64,000 nt of DNA, taken from positions 7,131,001 through 7,195,000 of the forward strand of contig NZ_CP109017.1 in NCBI RefSeq assembly GCF_036226765.1. Reading direction: 5' to 3'. Positions 27,155-34,735 of the stretch are shown here, one piece after another. The notes beneath the pieces were generated by a model. It saw only the letters and a list, made by a program, of their open reading frames with translations, was not told the DNA's origin and did not search any database. This DNA is from Streptomyces sp. NBC_00670 (GTDB taxonomy: Bacteria > Actinomycetota > Actinomycetes > Streptomycetales > Streptomycetaceae). Made by a program: the position numbers and the translations under genes. Every line of letters begins with the position of its first letter. The first letter of the stretch is position 1.

Positions 27155-27231
27155 CGGCACGCGCGGCTCGCCCGCCACCGGACGAGCCGCCTCCGACGGC
27201 ACGCACGGCACCGGACGAGCCGTGGTCGACG
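27134..27231 (+). repeat. Direct repeats copying the 3' end of the first OYE gene
   Basis: ACCGGACGAGCCG occurs at 27135, 27177 and 27210. The first two copies continue in parallel as CGTCTGACGGCACGC and CCTCCGACGGCACGC, so the duplicated block includes the stop codon (TGA changed to CGA in copy two). The third copy is shorter. Confidence 0.8.
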
Positions 27232-27365
27232 AGCACGCGACCCCTTGCCGCAGGGGGGTGTTGAGGGTCCGCCGCCGGCTCCCGCTATGTTCTTCCCGGA
27301 GCGCTTCCCCAGGGGCCTTCCCGTGCCTCCCCGCTCTCCCGGCGTTGCGAACATCCGGAGCCGAC

Positions 27366-28403
27366 GTGCAGACGACAGACGAACGGACCGCGGTGGCGGG
27401 GCCGTCGCCCGCCCCGCCCGGGCCGGACGACGACGCCCCCGGCCGCGGTCTGCCCCGCTACTGGGCGCTGTGGCTCCTCGCGGCGGCCGTCCTCCCCGGC
27501 ACGGCGCTGTTCGTCGCCGTGCGGGGCGTGGACGCGCCCGCCGTACAGGCGTGGCGGACCGTCTGCCTGGCCATCACCGTGCAGGCCCTGCCGTTCCTGC
27601 TGCTCGGCACCGCCCTGTCCGGCGCCATCAACGCCTTCGTACCGGCCCGGGTGTTCGGGCGGCTGCTGCCGAAGCGGCCCGCGCTCGCCGTGCCGGTCGC
27701 GGGCGTCGCCGGGGTGGTGCTGCCGGGCTGCGAATGCGCGTCGGTGCCGGTCGCGAACAGCCTGATCGGCCGGGGCGTCACCCCGGCCGCCGCGTTCACG
27801 TTCCTGCTCTCCGCCCCCGCGATCAACCCGGTGGTCCTCACCGCCACCGCGATCGCCTTCCCCGGCAGCCCCCTCATGGTGCTCGCCCGGCTGCTGGCCT
27901 CCCTCGTCACCGCCGCCGTCATGGGCTGGCTGTGGCTCCTGCTGGGCCGCACTCAGTGGCTGCGCCCGGCCACGCGGCACACCGGGCACCAGCCCGGGCA
28001 CAGCCGTTTCACGGAGTTCCGGCGCGGTTTCCAGCACGACTTCCTGCACGCGGGCGGCTTCCTCGTGCTCGGCGCGATGGCCGCGGCCACCTTCAACGTG
28101 ACCGTCCCGCGCTCCCTGCTCGACGCGTTCACCGGCTCGCCCTGGCTGTCGGTGCTGTTCCTCGCCGCGCTCGCGATCCTGCTCGCGGTGTGCTCCGAGG
28201 CCGACGCGTTCCTCGCCGCCTCGCTCACCGGGTTCCCGCCGGTGGCACGGCTGGTGTTCATGGTGGTCGGCCCGATGGTCGACCTCAAGCTGATCGCCCT
28301 CCAGGCGGGCACGTTCGGCCGGGCCTTCGCGGTCCGCTTCTCCGCCGCCACGACGGTCGTCGCCGTCGCGTCCGGCGCGCTGATCGGAGGCGTACTCCTG
28401 TGA
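27366..28403 (+). CDS. UPF0718 (YcgR-type) membrane permease
   Basis: Integral membrane protein of 345 residues with about eight helices, of the UPF0718/DUF318 permease family. The diagnostic cysteine motif LPGCECASVP (about residues 118-127) and the repeat CSEADAF (about 278-284), along with SAPAINPVV, are conserved. GTG at 27366 sits five bases after CGGAG. It overlaps the next gene by four bases (GTGA), so both are translationally coupled. The pair is widespread (B. subtilis ycgR-ycgQ) and thought to export or import a metal or sulfur compound; the substrate is unknown. Confidence 0.87.
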   Translation: MQTTDERTAVAGPSPAPPGPDDDAPGRGLPRYWALWLLAAAVLPGTALFVAVRGVDAPAVQAWRTVCLAITVQALPFLLLGTALSGAINAFVPARVFGRLLPKRPALAVPVAGVAGVVLPGCECASVPVANSLIGRGVTPAAAFTFLLSAPAINPVVLTATAIAFPGSPLMVLARLLASLVTAAVMGWLWLLLGRTQWLRPATRHTGHQPGHSRFTEFRRGFQHDFLHAGGFLVLGAMAAATFNVTVPRSLLDAFTGSPWLSVLFLAALAILLAVCSEADAFLAASLTGFPPVARLVFMVVGPMVDLKLIALQAGTFGRAFAVRFSAATTVVAVASGALIGGVLL

Positions 28404-29131
28404 AACGGCCCCTGCAGGTCACCCTGCTCGTCCTCAGCGGCCTCGGCCTGCTGCACACCTCGCTCTTCACCGACCTGTGCCTGCGGTACGTACGGCCGGG
28501 GATGCGCCCGCTGCTCATCGCCTCGGGCGTGCTGCTGCTCGTCCTCGGGGTGGCCGAGGCGTGGTCGCGCCGCACAGCGGGGGAGCCGACGGACGGGCGG
28601 GCGCACGGGCACGACCACTCCGCCGTCCCCCGGGTCGCCTGGCTGCTGTTCCTGCCCGCGCTGAGCCTGCTGTTCTGGGCGCCGCCCGCCCTCGGCGCCT
28701 ACACCGCCGCCCGGCAGCCGCCCAAGCAGGTCTCGGCGCAGGACCACTTCGATCCGCTGCCCGCCACCTCGCCGCTGCCGCTCACCCTCACCGACTTCAC
28801 CCGCCGCGTGCGCCAGGACCGCACCCGGGCCGTCGAGGGCCGCACCGTGGAGATGACCGGCCTCGTCGCCCCGGTCGCCGCGGGGAAGTGGGATCTGACC
28901 CGCATCATCATCTCCTGCTGCGCGGCCGACGCGCAGTCGGTGAAGGTGCGCGTCCACGCGCGCACCGCCCCGCCCGCCGACACCTGGGTGACGGTGACCG
29001 GGACCTGGCACCGGGACGGCACCCTGGGCACCTCCTCGGCCGCGGTCGCCCTGGACGCCCGTACGGTGACGAAGGTGCCCCGGCCGGTCAACGGCTACCA
29101 GGACGCCCTGCCGCTCCCCGCCGCGCGCTGA
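28400..29131 (+). CDS. TIGR03943-type permease partner (YcgQ-like)
   Basis: Membrane-associated protein of 243 residues with two N-terminal helices (about 8-25 and 34-52), a His-rich linker (RAHGHDHSAVPR), a third helix (about 77-98) and an outer beta-rich domain. In this domain DLTRIIISCCAADAQSVKV carries the paired cysteines of the family. GTG at 28400 overlaps the stop of the UPF0718 gene. The two proteins probably form one transporter; the Cys pair and HGHDH suggest a thiophilic metal, which is inference. Confidence 0.87.
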   Translation: MKRPLQVTLLVLSGLGLLHTSLFTDLCLRYVRPGMRPLLIASGVLLLVLGVAEAWSRRTAGEPTDGRAHGHDHSAVPRVAWLLFLPALSLLFWAPPALGAYTAARQPPKQVSAQDHFDPLPATSPLPLTLTDFTRRVRQDRTRAVEGRTVEMTGLVAPVAAGKWDLTRIIISCCAADAQSVKVRVHARTAPPADTWVTVTGTWHRDGTLGTSSAAVALDARTVTKVPRPVNGYQDALPLPAAR

Positions 29132-29144
29132 GCCCCCGCCGTTC

Positions 29145-29942
29145 TCACGGCTTGCGGCCGACCCCCACGTACAGCGGCTGGTCCCGGCGCGGGGGCAGGT
29201 CCGGGTCCGGGCGCCAGCGGGTGGCCAACTCCACGCCGGGGTCGCACAGTTCGAAGCCGTCGAAGAAGCGGGCCACCTCGGCCCGGGACCGCGCCCGGAC
29301 CGGTGTCCCGCCCGCCCGGTAGATCGCGTCCACGCGGTCCCAGATCTCCGGCTGGAACTCCCCGGTGACATGCGACAGTACGAGGAAACTGCCCGCCGCC
29401 AGCGGTGCGGTGAGCGTCGCCACGATCTCGTAGGGGTCGTGCCCGTCGGCCACGAACGGCAGCAGCGCGATCAGCGACAGGCCGACCGGCCGGTCGAAGT
29501 CCAGGTGCTCCCTCGCCCGCTCCAGGATCTTCTCCGGTTCCCGCACATCGGCGTGCAGATAGGCGGTGCTGCCCTCCGGCGTGCTGTGCAGCAGCGCCTC
29601 GGCGTGCCGTAACACGATGGGATCGTTGTCGACGTAGACCACCCGCGCGTCGGGCGCGATGCCCTGCACGATCTGGTGCAGGTTGGGCTCCGTCGGTATC
29701 CCCGTGCCGACGTCCAGGAACTGACGCACCCCCCGGTGGGCCAGGAAACGGGCGGCCCGGTGCATGAACTCCCGGTTGGACCAGGCGGTCTCCTTGACGT
29801 CCGGCAGCAACTCGACGATCTTCCGGGCGGCTTCCACGTCGGCCGGGTAGTGGTCCTTGCCGTCGAGGAACCAGTCGTACATACGGGCCGAGTGCGGTGT
29901 GCCGGTGTCTATCTCGCTCGCGCTGAACCCGGTGTCGGTCAT
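29145..29942 (-). CDS. DUF574 SAM-dependent methyltransferase
   Basis: Protein of 265 residues of the actinobacterial DUF574 family: NREFMHRAARFLAHRGVRQFLDVGTGIPT (motif I region, residues 55-84), VVYVDNDPIVL and ARARSRAEVARFFDGFEL. The family is greatly expanded in Streptomyces and has SAM-binding methyltransferase structure, but substrates are mostly unknown. The N-terminus TPHSARMYDWFLDGKDHYPAD is the usual DUF574 opening. It is convergent with the permease pair (stop 29131, 13 bases apart) and divergent from the BlaI gene. Confidence 0.88.
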   Translation of the reverse strand: MTDTGFSASEIDTGTPHSARMYDWFLDGKDHYPADVEAARKIVELLPDVKETAWSNREFMHRAARFLAHRGVRQFLDVGTGIPTEPNLHQIVQGIAPDARVVYVDNDPIVLRHAEALLHSTPEGSTAYLHADVREPEKILERAREHLDFDRPVGLSLIALLPFVADGHDPYEIVATLTAPLAAGSFLVLSHVTGEFQPEIWDRVDAIYRAGGTPVRARSRAEVARFFDGFELCDPGVELATRWRPDPDLPPRRDQPLYVGVGRKP

Positions 29943-30139
29943 GGCGGCCTCCGCTGCGGTGTTCCGGTGTGGTCGGGGCCCGCGCGGACGCGGGCGGTTC
30001 AGCGTTACCACGGCGCCCGCCCGTACGACCAGGGAGCGCGGACGGCGCTCTCCACCCGGCCCGGCCGGTTCACTACGATGAGCCTCCCCGCCGGGGCGCG
30101 AGAACGGGCGCCGGGGCGGGTCGTGAGGGAGTGGGTGCG

Positions 30140-30583
30140 GTGGACGAGGAGCGCAGGGAGCCCGCCCGGCGGCGCGCCCAGGGCCAGTTGGAGGCGCAGG
30201 TGCTGGCGGCGCTGCGCACGGCGCCCGGACCGGTGACGGCGGGATGGGTGCGCGAACGGCTGGGCGCCACACTCGCCTACACCACGGTCATCACCATCCT
30301 CACCAGGCTCCAGGGCAAGCACGCGGTGACCCGGGAGCGGGTGGGCCGCTCCTTCACCTGGACCGCGGCCTCGGACGAGGCGGGGCTGGCCGCCCACCGC
30401 ATGCGCCGGGTCCTGGACGGCGAGAGCGACCGCGAGGCGGTCCTGGCGAGCTTCGTCTCCGGGCTCACGGCCCAGGACGAACGGCTGCTGCGCACCCTGC
30501 TGCGGCGGACCGAGGGCGACACCGCGCCGGAGGAGCCTCCGGGGGAGCCCTCGGGCGCATCCCCGGAAGGGCGGGGGCGCTGA
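30140..30583 (+). CDS. BlaI/MecI/CopY-family repressor
   Basis: Winged-helix repressor of 147 residues. The DNA-binding domain LEAQVLAALRTAPGPVTAGWVRERL with LAYTTVITILTRLQGKHAV (recognition helix and wing) covers residues 12-65. GTG at 30140 is eight bases after GGGAG; the GTG at 30131 is too near. The M56 peptidase gene follows after three bases, which is the standard BlaI-BlaR1-like pair in which the peptidase inactivates the repressor. A TACGAT -10 hexamer lies at 30074-30079. Confidence 0.9.
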   Translation: MDEERREPARRRAQGQLEAQVLAALRTAPGPVTAGWVRERLGATLAYTTVITILTRLQGKHAVTRERVGRSFTWTAASDEAGLAAHRMRRVLDGESDREAVLASFVSGLTAQDERLLRTLLRRTEGDTAPEEPPGEPSGASPEGRGR

Positions 30584-30586
30584 GCC

Positions 30587-31531
30587 GTGGGCGTCTTCGT
30601 CCTCCTGCCGCTCGTACTGCCGCTGACCGCCTGGCCGATCGCCCGGCTCGCCGAGCACCATCTCCACCCGCGCGCGGCCACCCGGCTGCTGACCGGTGTC
30701 GGCGTCGTCCTGGCGGTGTGCAGCACGCTCTGCCTGGCGCTGCTGGCGATCGTCGGGACCGCGCAGCTGCCCGGCAACCCGCTCCCGGACGCCTGGGCGG
30801 CGCCCGAGGTGCGGGCGGCGGTGCCGCGGGACGCGGTGGTCGGCAAGGCGGCCATCGGCGCGCTCGGCGGCGCGGTCGTGGCCTGCGCGGCCCTGCTGCT
30901 CCGCCACCACCGGGTACGGCGCCGGACGGCACGGGCGCTGCGCGGAGTGCGCGGCACCGCGGTGGCCGTCCTGCCGGACCCCGTGCCGTACGCCCACACC
31001 CTGCCCGCGCGGGGCTCGCGGCGCGGTCGCGTCCTGGTCTCCACCGGGATGCTCGCCGCCCTCGAACCCCTGGAGCGCCGGGCGCTGTTCGCGCACGAGC
31101 GGGCGCATCTCGACGGCCGCCACCACCGCTACCTGCTGCTGGCGGGACTGGCCGCACGGGCCAACCCGTTCCTGCGGCCGCTGCGTACGTCCGTGGCGTA
31201 CGGCGTGGAGCGGTGGGCCGACGAGGAGGCCGCCTCCCGGGTGGGGGACCGGCGGGTGACGGCCCGGGCGGTGGCCCGGGCCGGGCTGCTCTCCGGTACG
31301 CCCGCCGCTCCGGCCGCCGCCCTGGTGTCCTTCGCGGCCGTCGGACCCGTGCCCCGCAGGGTGGCGGCCCTGTTGGAGCCGGCGCCCGCCGCGCGGCGCT
31401 GGCCGCCCACGTTCACCGCGGCCGGGCTGGCGGCCTGGGCGGCCGCGGCCGGCACGGTGGCGTCGGCGATGTCCTCCGCGGGCTCCGCCGTCACCCTGGT
31501 CGCCCTGCTGCACGCGGCCACGCCTCTGTAG
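30587..31531 (+). CDS. M56-family membrane metallopeptidase (BlaR1-like, no sensor domain)
   Basis: Membrane zinc peptidase of 314 residues. The catalytic HERAH motif is at residues 170-174 between helices; a further ligand may come from ERWADEEA. There are N-terminal helices (1-18, 32-58, 85-105), a long cytoplasmic loop with the active site and a C-terminal helix (about 280-312). Unlike BlaR1 it has no penicillin-binding extracellular domain. GTG at 30587 three bases after blaI. The signal it senses is unknown, as is common for Streptomyces BlaI-M56 pairs. Confidence 0.88.
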   Translation: MGVFVLLPLVLPLTAWPIARLAEHHLHPRAATRLLTGVGVVLAVCSTLCLALLAIVGTAQLPGNPLPDAWAAPEVRAAVPRDAVVGKAAIGALGGAVVACAALLLRHHRVRRRTARALRGVRGTAVAVLPDPVPYAHTLPARGSRRGRVLVSTGMLAALEPLERRALFAHERAHLDGRHHRYLLLAGLAARANPFLRPLRTSVAYGVERWADEEAASRVGDRRVTARAVARAGLLSGTPAAPAAALVSFAAVGPVPRRVAALLEPAPAARRWPPTFTAAGLAAWAAAAGTVASAMSSAGSAVTLVALLHAATPL

Positions 31532-31563
31532 GAACCCCTACGGGGACACCGCGAACGCCGGGC

Positions 31564-32019
31564 TCAGAGGTCGAACTCGTGCGGCGGCAGGTCCAGGGAG
31601 AAGCACGCCTCGCGCACCACGGCCTGCTCGGTCTTGTCGAAGTCGCCGTCGGCGCCGCCGATGACGATGCCGATCTGGATGACGGCCCGCGCCTCGGCGG
31701 GCTTCTTCTTGGCCTTGGCGATCTCCTGGAGCACGCTGACCTTGCCGAAGGCGAAGTCGGCGGTGAGCTTGTTCAGGTTGTCCTCGAAGCGGCGGCGCAG
31801 ATCGTCGGCGGGGAAGTTCTGCAGCACCTCGTTGGTGGCGATGAGCTGGGCGACACGCTGCCGCTCGGACGGGTCCACCGTGCCGTCGGCGGCGGCGACC
31901 AGCGCGCACATCGCCATGCTGGCGTCGCGGAAGGCACCGCTCTTCAGGTCGTTCTTCTTCGCCATGAGCTGCGTCTGCATCGTCGACGCGGACTCCTTGA
32001 AGCGGTCCCACAGGGCCAT
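31564..32019 (-). CDS. terB: TerB-family tellurite resistance protein
   Basis: Helical 151-residue protein of the TerB/DjlA fold. The acidic ends AADGTVDPSERQRVAQL (about residues 45-60) and GGADGDFDKTEQAVVREAC (about 122-140) are the paired metal-binding corners of the family. Streptomyces TerB proteins are often paired with TerD; none is next to it. The ATG at 32019 follows GTAGGAGTG. A strong 20-bp palindrome lies 60 bases upstream (32079-32098), which may control its promoter. Confidence 0.9.
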   Translation of the reverse strand: MALWDRFKESASTMQTQLMAKKNDLKSGAFRDASMAMCALVAAADGTVDPSERQRVAQLIATNEVLQNFPADDLRRRFEDNLNKLTADFAFGKVSVLQEIAKAKKKPAEARAVIQIGIVIGGADGDFDKTEQAVVREACFSLDLPPHEFDL

Positions 32020-32078
32020 GCGCACTCCTACGTGGTGAACGGTCCGGCCCGCCCGTCCGACGGACCGGCTGCCGTTGA

Positions 32079-32098
32079 TTTCGACAGCACTGTAGAAA
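32079..32098. promoter_or_regulatory. Palindromic operator candidate upstream of terB
   Basis: TTTCGACAGCACTGTAGAAA is a near-perfect palindrome (only one mismatched pair, arms TTTC-ACAG and CTGT-GAAA). The low GC content in an otherwise GC-rich gap fits a promoter. It does not match LexA or BlaI boxes. Confidence 0.55.
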
Positions 32099-32181
32099 CT
32101 ACCGGCGGGGCCCACAAGTTCCGCCCGGGGAGCGGCGATCCGCCGGTTCGCGCGGTGGGCGGGCGTGCGGTACGATCATCA

Positions 32182-32331
32182 CAACACGCCGCCGGGAGTG
32201 AACGACCGGCCGGAGTGCACGCGTTGGTGGTCCAAGGAAAGACGCCCCGCTTCCTGCGGGGAGATGCAGGTGCAAGGCCTGCCCGGCGCTCCAGTGAAGC
32301 CCCGTCCCGGGAAACCGGGGCGGGGCTTTCG
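32182..32331 (+). ncRNA. Candidate structured small RNA with tRNA-like layout
   Basis: A TACGAT hexamer at 32171-32176 would start transcription near 32182. The segment 32212-32292 closes with a 7-bp stem GGAGTGC/GCGCTCC. Within it are a TTGG/CCAA hairpin (32224-32235), a 6-bp CCCCGC/GCGGGG stem with loop TTCCT (32245-32261), and a 5-bp GCAGG/CCTGC stem with a seven-base loop (32266-32282), recalling a cloverleaf. Three unpaired bases separate the last arm from the closing stem, so it is not a normal tRNA. A strong terminator follows at 32297-32324. No open frame lies inside. The alternative is a cis-acting leader, but no gene follows on this strand. Confidence 0.55.
32297..32329 (+). terminator. 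Intrinsic terminator of the small RNA candidate
   Basis: AAGCCCCGTCCCGG and CCGGGGCGGGGCTT pair over 14 bp (one G-T pair) around a GAAA tetraloop, followed by TTCG. This is the best-formed terminator in the window and no plus-strand gene ends before it, so some RNA must be its substrate. Confidence 0.85.
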
Positions 32332-32335
32332 CATG

Positions 32336-32416
32336 TGCGGACCAGGCTCTTTGCGGACCGGACCCCTTGCGGATCGGGCCCCGTGCGGATCGGAGACCTG
32401 TGCGGATCAGGCCCCC
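32336..32416 (-). repeat. Five 16/17-bp tandem repeats at the 3' end of the DinB gene
   Basis: On the plus strand the units are TGCGGACCAGGCTCTT, TGCGGACCGGACCCCT, TGCGGATCGGGCCCCG, TGCGGATCGGAGACCTG and TGCGGATCAGGCCCCC. The last contains the DinB gene stop codon (TCA, 32407-32409), so the array extends the gene end downstream. Confidence 0.85.
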
Positions 32417-32925
32417 ACCGTCCCGTCGATCCCTTCCCGCAGGAAGTCCGCGTGGCCGTTGTGACGCGCGTACTCCAGCAGGACGTGGACCAGCACCATC
32501 CGCAGCGACACCCGCTCGCCCCAGCGCGGCTGGTACCCGGCCAGCTCCAGCGACGCGGCCTCCCGCTCGATCCGGCGGGAGACCTCCACCTCCGCCTCCC
32601 AGGCCGCGAACGCCTCCGCGCGCGTCGACGCGCTCGCGTCGTACGCCGCCTGGAAGTCGACGGTGTCGGACCACACCATCGGCGCCTCGTGGTCCTCGAA
32701 CACCCTCCGGAACCAGGCCCGTTCGACCTCCGCCAGGTGCCGCACCAGGCCGAGCAGCGTCAGCGCCGAGGGCGGCGAGGAACGCCGCCGCAGCTCCTCG
32801 TCGGTGAGCCCCTCGCACTTCATGGCGAGCGTCGCCCGGTGGTAGTCGAGGAACGTGCGCAGCGTGTCGCGCTCACTGCCGAGGTGCGGGGGGCCGATAC
32901 GGCGGTCGCTGGTCACGCGGCCCAT
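32407..32925 (-). CDS. DinB-family protein (DUF664)
   Basis: Helical-bundle protein of 172 residues of the DinB/YfiT superfamily, DUF664 branch: LRTFLDYHRATLAMKCEGLTDEELRR at the N-terminus, LVRHLAEVERAWFRRVF with the metal-type His, and VLVHVLLEYARHNGHADFLREG with the HxxGHxxxxRE-like end. Such proteins act as thiol-dependent transferases or hydrolases on metal; substrate unknown. The start may be the ATG at 32925 or the GTG at 32916. The gene precedes the MerR gene in no operon sense: MerR ends at 32968 on the same strand, 42 bases upstream, so they may be cotranscribed. Confidence 0.87.
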   Translation of the reverse strand: MGRVTSDRRIGPPHLGSERDTLRTFLDYHRATLAMKCEGLTDEELRRRSSPPSALTLLGLVRHLAEVERAWFRRVFEDHEAPMVWSDTVDFQAAYDASASTRAEAFAAWEAEVEVSRRIEREAASLELAGYQPRWGERVSLRMVLVHVLLEYARHNGHADFLREGIDGTVGA

Positions 32926-32967
32926 GCTCCCACGCCGCCGTCGGCCCCCGCCGGTCCGCCCGGTGGA

Positions 32968-33345
32968 TCAGCCGGCCACCGGCGACCGCAGGGTCTCCCG
33001 GTGCGCCCTGGCCACCGCCACCAGCCTGTCCAGCGCGTCCCGGGTCTCCACCAGCTCCTCGATGTGCCGGGACAGCCGTTCCCGCTCCTGCGCCATCCGC
33101 TCCAGCGCCGCGTCGGAGTTGTCCGTGCTGGGCGCGTCCACGCACGGCAGCAGTTCGGCGACGGTCCGGCTGGAGAGCCCCGCGGTGTACATCCGCTGGA
33201 TGAACGCGACCCGCTCGACCTCCTCCTCCGTGTAGTGCCGCTGCCCGCTCGCGCTGCGCACGCTCGTCAGCAGCCCCTGCTCCTCGTAGTAGCGCACCGA
33301 CCGGACGCTGACCCCGGCCCGTGACGCGAGCTCCCCGATGCGCAT
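32968..33345 (-). CDS. MerR-family regulator, divergent from an OYE gene
   Basis: Regulator of 125 residues. MRIGELASRAGVSVRSVRYYEEQGLL is the MerR winged-helix start, followed by the RHYTEEEVERVAFIQRM segment and a coiled-coil dimer helix (RERLSRHIEELVETRDALDRL). A single Cys (LLPCVDAPS) lies in the middle, possibly a redox or electrophile sensor. GGGAGGG precedes the ATG. The shared divergent region contains an ideal MerR-type promoter for the OYE gene, so this protein very likely activates that gene. Confidence 0.9.
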   Translation of the reverse strand: MRIGELASRAGVSVRSVRYYEEQGLLTSVRSASGQRHYTEEEVERVAFIQRMYTAGLSSRTVAELLPCVDAPSTDNSDAALERMAQERERLSRHIEELVETRDALDRLVAVARAHRETLRSPVAG

Positions 33346-33379
33346 GCCGTCCCTCCCGCTGTGACCTGTGACACAGCCC

Positions 33380-33411
33380 TTGCCTCTGACGTCAATGTCA
33401 GGTTTTAGCGT
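33380..33411 (+). promoter_or_regulatory. MerR-type promoter and operator of the second OYE gene
   Basis: TTGCCT (33380-33385) and TAGCGT (33406-33411) are separated by 20 bases, the over-long spacing typical of MerR-activated promoters. The spacer contains the inverted repeat CTGAC-GTCAAT-GTCAG (33386-33401). Position between the divergent merR-type and OYE genes supports the assignment. Confidence 0.75.
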
Positions 33412-33459
33412 AGCGCCGTGCCCGAGATCCGGGCACCACGGAGCACCACGGAGCCTCGC

Positions 33460-34533
33460 ATGACCAGCCTCTTCGACGCCTACCGACTCGGCGGACTCGC
33501 CCTGCCCAACCGGACGGTGATGGCACCCATGAGCCGCGTCCGCGCCGCGGCCGGCGGCCTGGCCACCCCCTCGATGGCCACGTACTACGCCCAGCGCGCG
33601 ACCGCCGGACTCATCGTCTCCGAGGGCGTGCACCCCAGCCTGGTCGGACAGTCCAACCCGGGCACCCCGGGACTGCACACCGATGCGCAGGCCGACTCCT
33701 GGCGGCAGGTGACGGCCGCCGTGCACACTAACGGCGGCCGGATCTTCGCCCAGCTGATGCACGGCGGCCGGGTCTCCCACCCCGACACCACCGGCAGCCG
33801 GCCCGTGGGCCCCTCCGCCGTCGCCGCCACCGGCGAGGTGTTCACCCCGACGGGCCCCCAGCCCGCGCCGGTGCCCCGCGCCCTGGAGACCGACGAGGTG
33901 GCCGAGCACGCGCTGTCCTACGCCGAGGCCGCCCGCCGCGCCGTGGACGCCGGCTTCGACGGCGTCGAACTGCACGGCGCCAACGGCTATCTGATCTCCC
34001 AGTTCCTCTCCTCCAACGCCAACCTGCGCACCGACCGCTACGGCGGCTCCACCGCCCACCGCATCCGGTTCGCCGTCGAGGCCGTGGCCGCCACCGTCGA
34101 CGCCGTCGGCGCCGCACGGACCGGCATCCGGCTCTCCCCGGGCGGCACCTTCTGGGGTGTCGAGGAGGAGGACGTCCCCGGGCTCTACGCCGCGCTGCTG
34201 ACCGAACTCGCCCGCCTGGAACCGGCCTACATCCACCTGGAGGCCACCGCCGAGGAGGAGGTGCTGCGCGGGCTGCGCCGGGCCTGGCCCGGGACGCTCG
34301 TCATGAACCCGGTGACCCCCATGGGCGCCCGGCAGACCGGTCGCGCCGAGGCCGACCACTGGCTCGGGCTCGGTGCCGACCTCATCAGCTTCGGCCGCGG
34401 CTTCCTCGCCAACCCGGACCTGGTGGAACGCCTGCGCACCGGCGCCCCGCTCGCCCCGGCCGACGAGGCCACCTACTACATGGGCGGCGACAAGGGATAT
34501 CTGACGTACCCGGCGTACCAGCACGCGGCCTGA
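33460..34533 (+). CDS. Classical Old Yellow Enzyme (alkene reductase, NemA-like)
   Basis: FMN-dependent ene-reductase of 357 residues. Substrate-anion binding residues His172 and Asn175 (LHGANGYLISQFL) mark the classical (not YqjM) class, and the usual RTDRYGGS follows. PMSRVRA lacks the Cys of the YqjM class. C-terminal YYMGGDKGYLTYP is typical for NemA/XenB relatives. ATG at 33460 is six bases after GGAG. Likely induced by electrophiles via the adjacent MerR regulator, thus a detoxification enzyme for quinones, enones or nitro compounds. Confidence 0.92.
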   Translation: MTSLFDAYRLGGLALPNRTVMAPMSRVRAAAGGLATPSMATYYAQRATAGLIVSEGVHPSLVGQSNPGTPGLHTDAQADSWRQVTAAVHTNGGRIFAQLMHGGRVSHPDTTGSRPVGPSAVAATGEVFTPTGPQPAPVPRALETDEVAEHALSYAEAARRAVDAGFDGVELHGANGYLISQFLSSNANLRTDRYGGSTAHRIRFAVEAVAATVDAVGAARTGIRLSPGGTFWGVEEEDVPGLYAALLTELARLEPAYIHLEATAEEEVLRGLRRAWPGTLVMNPVTPMGARQTGRAEADHWLGLGADLISFGRGFLANPDLVERLRTGAPLAPADEATYYMGGDKGYLTYPAYQHAA

Positions 34534-34671
34534 GCGGGCCCCAGGAGGCCGTGGCGGCGCCCCCGTCCGCCGTACAACCTTCGGGCAACGCGGGATGTCT
34601 CAGTGGGTAAGCGCGGATCCAGGGACGGAAAGGTGCAATCCGCACCGCCGTCCCGCCCCGCGTACCGCACG

Positions 34672-34697
34672 CACGTTCCGGACACACGTTCCGGACG
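34672..34697. repeat. 13-bp tandem direct repeat upstream of a secreted protein gene
   Basis: CACGTTCCGGACA is followed immediately by CACGTTCCGGACG. The pair lies 39-64 bases before the ATG at 34736, a suitable position for a regulator site. Confidence 0.5.
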
Positions 34698-34735
34698 GCA
34701 CAAGGACACACGCGCACACACGCACGGGGGAACAC

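Larger units (their letters stand above)
32020..32406. other. Gene-free region holding an operator, an RNA candidate and repeats
   Basis: The 387 bases between the terB start and the DinB gene stop hold no open frame with coding character. They contain a palindrome, a plus-strand promoter-like -10, a structured transcript candidate with a terminator, and a 16-bp tandem repeat; each is listed separately. Confidence 0.7.

Noticed and set aside
32212..32293. Canonical tRNA-Gly(UCC), suggested by a CTTCCTG seven-base loop on a CCCCG/CGGGG stem
   Set aside because: Three unpaired bases between the T-like arm and the acceptor-like stem, no normal D-arm, the T-loop lacks TTC, and no CCA follows.
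30244..33324. Open frame of 1026 codons across the BlaI-DinB region on the plus strand
   Set aside because: Overlaps five well-supported genes and the RNA candidate; Arg/Pro/Gly-rich shadow translation.
34620..34665. Cobalamin riboswitch-like string AGGGA...GGTGCAATCC...GTCCCGC
   Set aside because: Peripheral stems and the downstream kissing segment are absent, and the following gene encodes a secreted protein unrelated to cobalamin or cobalt.
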